Shown: in pieces, positions 12,865-16,122 of the stretch
Layout of the letters: every line of letters begins with the position of its first letter
Position numbering within the stretch: position 1 is the stretch's first letter
From: Nitrospirota bacterium
GTDB taxonomy: Bacteria > Nitrospinota_A > UBA7883 > JACRGQ01
Assembly (NCBI GenBank): GCA_024275775.1
Contig: JAJRYM010000190.1
Coordinates: 1-16,122, forward strand
DNA length: 16,122 nucleotides
Reading direction: 5' to 3'
The notes under the pieces: model-generated
Databases searched by the model: none
Told to the model about the DNA's origin: nothing
The model's input: only the letters and a program-made list of their open reading frames with translations
Translations under genes and position numbers: made by a program

Positions 12865-13881
12865 GTGATTCCCGAACTCAAAAAAATCCTGGAAGAGGTT
12901 GCGCTCCTGCAACCTCCGCCCGACCTTGAGAGCCTTAACGAAATAAGGCTCAAATACCTCGGCAAAAAAGGCTCGGTTACCTCTCTCTCCAGAGGCATGC
13001 GCGGCCTTCCGCCGGAAATGAAACCTGAAGCCGGAAAACTGCTCGGCGAAGCAAGGCAACGCCTCGAAAATTTCATCGGGGCATCCGAGAAGCGGATAAA
13101 ACAGGAGACCGTTCAGCGGGAGATCGAATCGGAATTTTTTGACGTCACCCTTCCCGCAACCCAGCCTTCTTTTGGAAGCAGACACCCGATATCGATTGTC
13201 ATGGACGAGATTGTGGAGATATTCATCAGCCTCGGCTTCCAGATAGAAGAAGGGCCGGAAATAGAAAACGACCACTACAATTTCGAGTCGCTCAATTTCC
13301 CGCCGGAGCATCCCGCGCGCGACATGCAGGACACTTTTCAGATAAGCGGGCTTCCGCTGTTGTTGCGCACCCACACATCGCCGGTGCAAATACGCTCGAT
13401 GGAAAAATACCGGCCGCCTCTTTCCGTCATCGCGCCGGGCAAGGTTTTCCGGTGCGACGCCGACGTTACCCACTCGCCGATGTTCCATCAGATTGAAGGA
13501 TTCACGGTGGACGAGAAGGTCACTTTCGGCGAGCTTAAAGGGACTCTCGACCTGTTCATCCACAGGCTTTACGGCCCGAAGACGAAAACGCGGTTTCGAC
13601 CGTCGTATTTTCCGTTCACCGAACCTTCCGCCGAGATGGACGTATCGTGCGCTACCTGCGGGGGCGCCGGATGCAGAATCTGCAAGCAGACAGGCTGGCT
13701 GGAAATACTCGGATGCGGGATGATTCACCCCAACGTTTTAAGGGCGGTGAATGTAGACCCGGATAAATGGAACGGTTTCGCGTTCGGCCTCGGCATAGAG
13801 CGAATCGCCATGCGCAGGTACGGCATCGGCGACATTCGGCTTCTTTTTGAAAACGACACGAGGTTTTTGAGGCAGTTCTAG
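12865..13881 (+). CDS. pheS: Phenylalanyl-tRNA synthetase alpha subunit
   Basis: The 338-residue catalytic subunit of the (alpha-beta)2 enzyme charges tRNA-Phe. An N-terminal coiled coil (about 1-85, with NEIRLKYLGKKGS at 25-37) binds tRNA. The class II core has RTHTSPVQ (168-175), motif 2 VFRCDADVTHSPMFHQIEG (194-212) and motif 3 FAFGLGIERIAM (305-316). A Cys set C262/C265/C270/C273 before TGWLEILGCGMIHPN (276-290) is common in bacterial PheS outside enterics. The start is GTG 12865; the only ribosome-site-like bases (GGGA) lie just two bases upstream, which is too close. The frame is also open upstream, but without a better start. It follows rplT by 47 bp and precedes pheT by 1 bp. Confidence 0.95.
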   Translation: MIPELKKILEEVALLQPPPDLESLNEIRLKYLGKKGSVTSLSRGMRGLPPEMKPEAGKLLGEARQRLENFIGASEKRIKQETVQREIESEFFDVTLPATQPSFGSRHPISIVMDEIVEIFISLGFQIEEGPEIENDHYNFESLNFPPEHPARDMQDTFQISGLPLLLRTHTSPVQIRSMEKYRPPLSVIAPGKVFRCDADVTHSPMFHQIEGFTVDEKVTFGELKGTLDLFIHRLYGPKTKTRFRPSYFPFTEPSAEMDVSCATCGGAGCRICKQTGWLEILGCGMIHPNVLRAVNVDPDKWNGFAFGLGIERIAMRRYGIGDIRLLFENDTRFLRQF

Positions 13882-13882
13882 G

Positions 13883-16122
13883 ATGCTTATAAGTTATCTC
13901 TGGCTCAAGGAGTGGATCGACCATCCGCTTTCACCCGAAGAACTGGCCGAAACACTCACCGATCTCGGCCTTGAAACCAGCATCGCGGAAGACCGTCGAG
14001 GCGCGTTTGAAAATATCGTTATCGGCAAAGTGCTTTCCCGCGCCGATCACCCGGACGCGGACAAGCTTAGCCTCACGGAAGTCGATATAGGCGGGAAAAC
14101 CGTCCCTATCGTATGCGGTGCGTCCAACGTGGCCGAGGGGCAGATAGTGCCTGTCGCTCTTCCGGGCGCCGTCATGCCCGGCGGGTTGAAAATAGCCGAA
14201 AGAAAAATAAGAGGCGTAACATCTCACGGCATGATATGCAGTGAGGCCGAGCTGGGCGTATCTGATGAATCGGCCGGGATACTGGTTATGGATGCGGCAT
14301 ACGAACCTGGTACGCCCCTGAGGGATGCTACCGAGGTTGAGGATGTGGTACTGGAAATAGACCTCACTCCGAACAGGGGCGACTGCTTAAGCCTGCTGGG
14401 CATCGCGCGGGAGGTATCTGCGGCTACCGGCGCGGCAATAGAAATACCCTCGCTTGACGAACCGGGCGGGGAGCTTTCCGGCATATCGGTCGAAATAAAA
14501 AATCCGGATCAATGCCCGCGCTACACGGCGCGCGAGATAAGCTCTGTTTCCATCAAACCGTCGCCGTTCAAAATCCGGCGCAGACTCGCGTCGATAGGCA
14601 TCCGCCCCATAAATAACATAGTGGATATTACCAACTACGTCATGGCCGAAACCGGCCATCCGCTTCACGCTTTCGACAGGCGCGACATTGAAGGCGGCGC
14701 GATAATTGTTCGCAACGCCGCGCCGGACGAGCGGTTCGTTACGCTTGATGAAAAGGAACATGCGCTTGCGGAGAGCGACCTTCTGATAGCGGATAAAAAC
14801 AGGGGCGTCGCGCTGGCCGGCATAATGGGCGGACTGAATTCTGAAATAAAAGAAGATACCGCCGACGTTATTCTCGAAGCGGCCTACTTCGACCCCCTCT
14901 CGGTGCGAAGAACGGCGCGGCGGGTTGGCGTTTCAACCGAATCGTCATTCCGGTTCGAGCGCGGGGTCGATCCCGACGGCGTACCGTTCGCCAGCCTGCG
15001 GGCGGCATCGCTTATGGCGGAACTCTCCGGTGGAAAAATCGGCGGCTTTGCCGATATTTACGCCAAACCTGTTACAGGCAGAGAGGTGACGCTCAGAATT
15101 GACCGGACAAACGATATCCTCGGCACGAAACTCACGCAGGACGATATGGCCGGCTTTCTCGAAAGGCTGGGCTTCGCGTTCACTACAGGCGAGGGGCGGT
15201 TGGACATAGACATTCCGCCAAGACGGCACGACATGAACGAAGAGGCCGATTGCGTAGAGGAAGTGGCGAGGATGTTCGGATACCTGAATATAAAACCGAC
15301 CACCCCGCGCCTTGCTCAGCACGACGCGAAAAACAGCGGTTTTTATCTTAAAAGGAAAGAGCTTGGCAGACTACTTGCGGCGTCGGGCCTGCGGGAGGCG
15401 ATAAACTATTCGTTCGTAAATCCGCAGTGGCGCGAATGGCTGAAGCTTGACGATGCGAAACCGGTTGTCCTTGCTAACCCGATAAATGCCGACAGGGGCG
15501 AGCTTCGCACGTCGCTTCTGCCCGGCCTGATAAACAGCGCGGTGTTCAACATTCGCCACGGCGATGAGAATGTTTCGCTTTTTGAAACCGGCACGGCTTA
15601 TCGGCTCGACGCCGGCGATAAAGTGGGCGAGGAGTTTCGCGCGGCTGGCGTTATGACAGGCGGCGCCGGAGAAGTTTTCGGCGCGGCACTGCCGAGGGAT
15701 TTTTTCCGCCTCAAGGGAATTTTGGATAACACGATACGGGCGATGGCTGGCATCGCGCCGGTTTTCATAAAGCCGGCGGAACCGAAACCTTTTCTTTACA
15801 CGCACCGGCAGGTGGAGATAACCGTGAACGGCCGGGCAATCGGCTTTATGGGACAGCTTCATCCGCTTGCCAAGGAACCGTTCGATGTGGCGGGTGACCT
15901 CTATTGCTTTGAAATTTCGGTCGAGGGTCTGGTAGAATCAGAAGCGGAGAAGCAAAAGGTAAAACCACTGCCGAAATTTCCGGGCATCAAACGAGACCTT
16001 GCGATAATTGTGGGTGAAAGGGAAGAGGTTGGAGGAATAGTGGAAACTATCCTTGCGGTCGATGAAAAGAGAATCCGCTCCTGCCGGATATTCGATATGT
16101 ATCGCGGCAAGCAGGTGCCGGA
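13883..16122 (+). CDS. pheT: Phenylalanyl-tRNA synthetase beta subunit, 3' end outside the window
   Basis: The frame is open from ATG 13883 to the right edge: 746 residues of a protein usually near 800, so only about the last 50 are missing. An EMAP-like tRNA-binding domain covers about 42-150 (HPDADKLSLTEVDIG at 56-70, CGASNVAEGQIVPVALPGA at 78-96). The B3/B4 editing region includes VDITNYVMAETGHPLHAFD (247-265) and LAGIMGGLNS (311-320). RTARRVGVSTESSFRFERGV (343-362) and the B5 DNA-binding-like domain (about 400-470) follow. A catalytic-like but inactive class II core comes next, and the FDX-ACB domain begins at PLPKFPGIKRDLAIIV (695-710). It removes mischarged Tyr-tRNA-Phe and shapes the complex. 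It starts 1 bp after the pheS stop, so translation is coupled. Confidence 0.96.
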   Translation, partial: MLISYLWLKEWIDHPLSPEELAETLTDLGLETSIAEDRRGAFENIVIGKVLSRADHPDADKLSLTEVDIGGKTVPIVCGASNVAEGQIVPVALPGAVMPGGLKIAERKIRGVTSHGMICSEAELGVSDESAGILVMDAAYEPGTPLRDATEVEDVVLEIDLTPNRGDCLSLLGIAREVSAATGAAIEIPSLDEPGGELSGISVEIKNPDQCPRYTAREISSVSIKPSPFKIRRRLASIGIRPINNIVDITNYVMAETGHPLHAFDRRDIEGGAIIVRNAAPDERFVTLDEKEHALAESDLLIADKNRGVALAGIMGGLNSEIKEDTADVILEAAYFDPLSVRRTARRVGVSTESSFRFERGVDPDGVPFASLRAASLMAELSGGKIGGFADIYAKPVTGREVTLRIDRTNDILGTKLTQDDMAGFLERLGFAFTTGEGRLDIDIPPRRHDMNEEADCVEEVARMFGYLNIKPTTPRLAQHDAKNSGFYLKRKELGRLLAASGLREAINYSFVNPQWREWLKLDDAKPVVLANPINADRGELRTSLLPGLINSAVFNIRHGDENVSLFETGTAYRLDAGDKVGEEFRAAGVMTGGAGEVFGAALPRDFFRLKGILDNTIRAMAGIAPVFIKPAEPKPFLYTHRQVEITVNGRAIGFMGQLHPLAKEPFDVAGDLYCFEISVEGLVESEAEKQKVKPLPKFPGIKRDLAIIVGEREEVGGIVETILAVDEKRIRSCRIFDMYRGKQVP

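Noticed and set aside
12691..13728. 345-codon open frame on the - strand across pheS
   Set aside because: It lies wholly antisense to a highly conserved pheS; the translation is Arg/Phe-rich with no family resemblance, as expected of a shadow frame.

Overview
This is a stretch of ordinary bacterial chromosome, moderately GC-rich and densely packed, with no insertion sequences, phage genes, CRISPR arrays or integrases. The layout infC-rpmI-rplT-pheS-pheT is the classic bacterial translation cluster. RsmD, RmuC, a TIGR02757/DUF2400 protein, a type-2 TyrRS, a TIGR03960-like radical SAM protein and PgeF together suggest a Gram-negative lineage of the deltaproteobacterial/Nitrospinota type. That placement is a guess from gene content; no rRNA or taxon-specific marker is present.

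Left part (1-3403): the 3' end of rsmD (16S rRNA methyltransferase) overlaps rmuC, which overlaps an AlkC-like DNA alkylation repair gene. All three run on the + strand. Facing them on the - strand is a two-gene unit: a TTG-started, very basic 63-residue protein, then a TIGR02757-family protein whose C-terminus carries an endonuclease III-like Cys pattern. A nested inverted repeat lies between the two converging units. Much of this end therefore looks like DNA repair.

Middle part (3404-9454): a divergent promoter region leads into a long-chain acyl-CoA synthetase. Its 3' end overlaps by 69 bp a converging gene for a small membrane protein (DUF4149-like), which sits downstream of tyrS on the - strand. 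Only 29 bp separate tyrS from a divergent radical SAM gene, which is coupled through a 4-bp overlap to pgeF.

Right-centre (9455-11137): a TetR-type regulator and an Old Yellow Enzyme flavin reductase form a nemRA-like operon on the - strand. A clear palindromic operator sits between the -35 and the start codon of the regulator. The start codon lies about where transcription should begin, so this mRNA may be leaderless.

Right part (11439-16122): a promoter precedes tRNA-Val(GAC). Then come infC (probably starting at a rare AUC codon), rpmI, rplT, pheS and pheT, which runs off the right edge. thrS, the usual neighbour of infC, is not present upstream.

I see no clearly new multi-gene system. 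The best leads are the TIGR02757 protein as a putative DNA glycosylase/AP lyase with its small basic partner, the infC AUC start, and the compact TetR/OYE control region.
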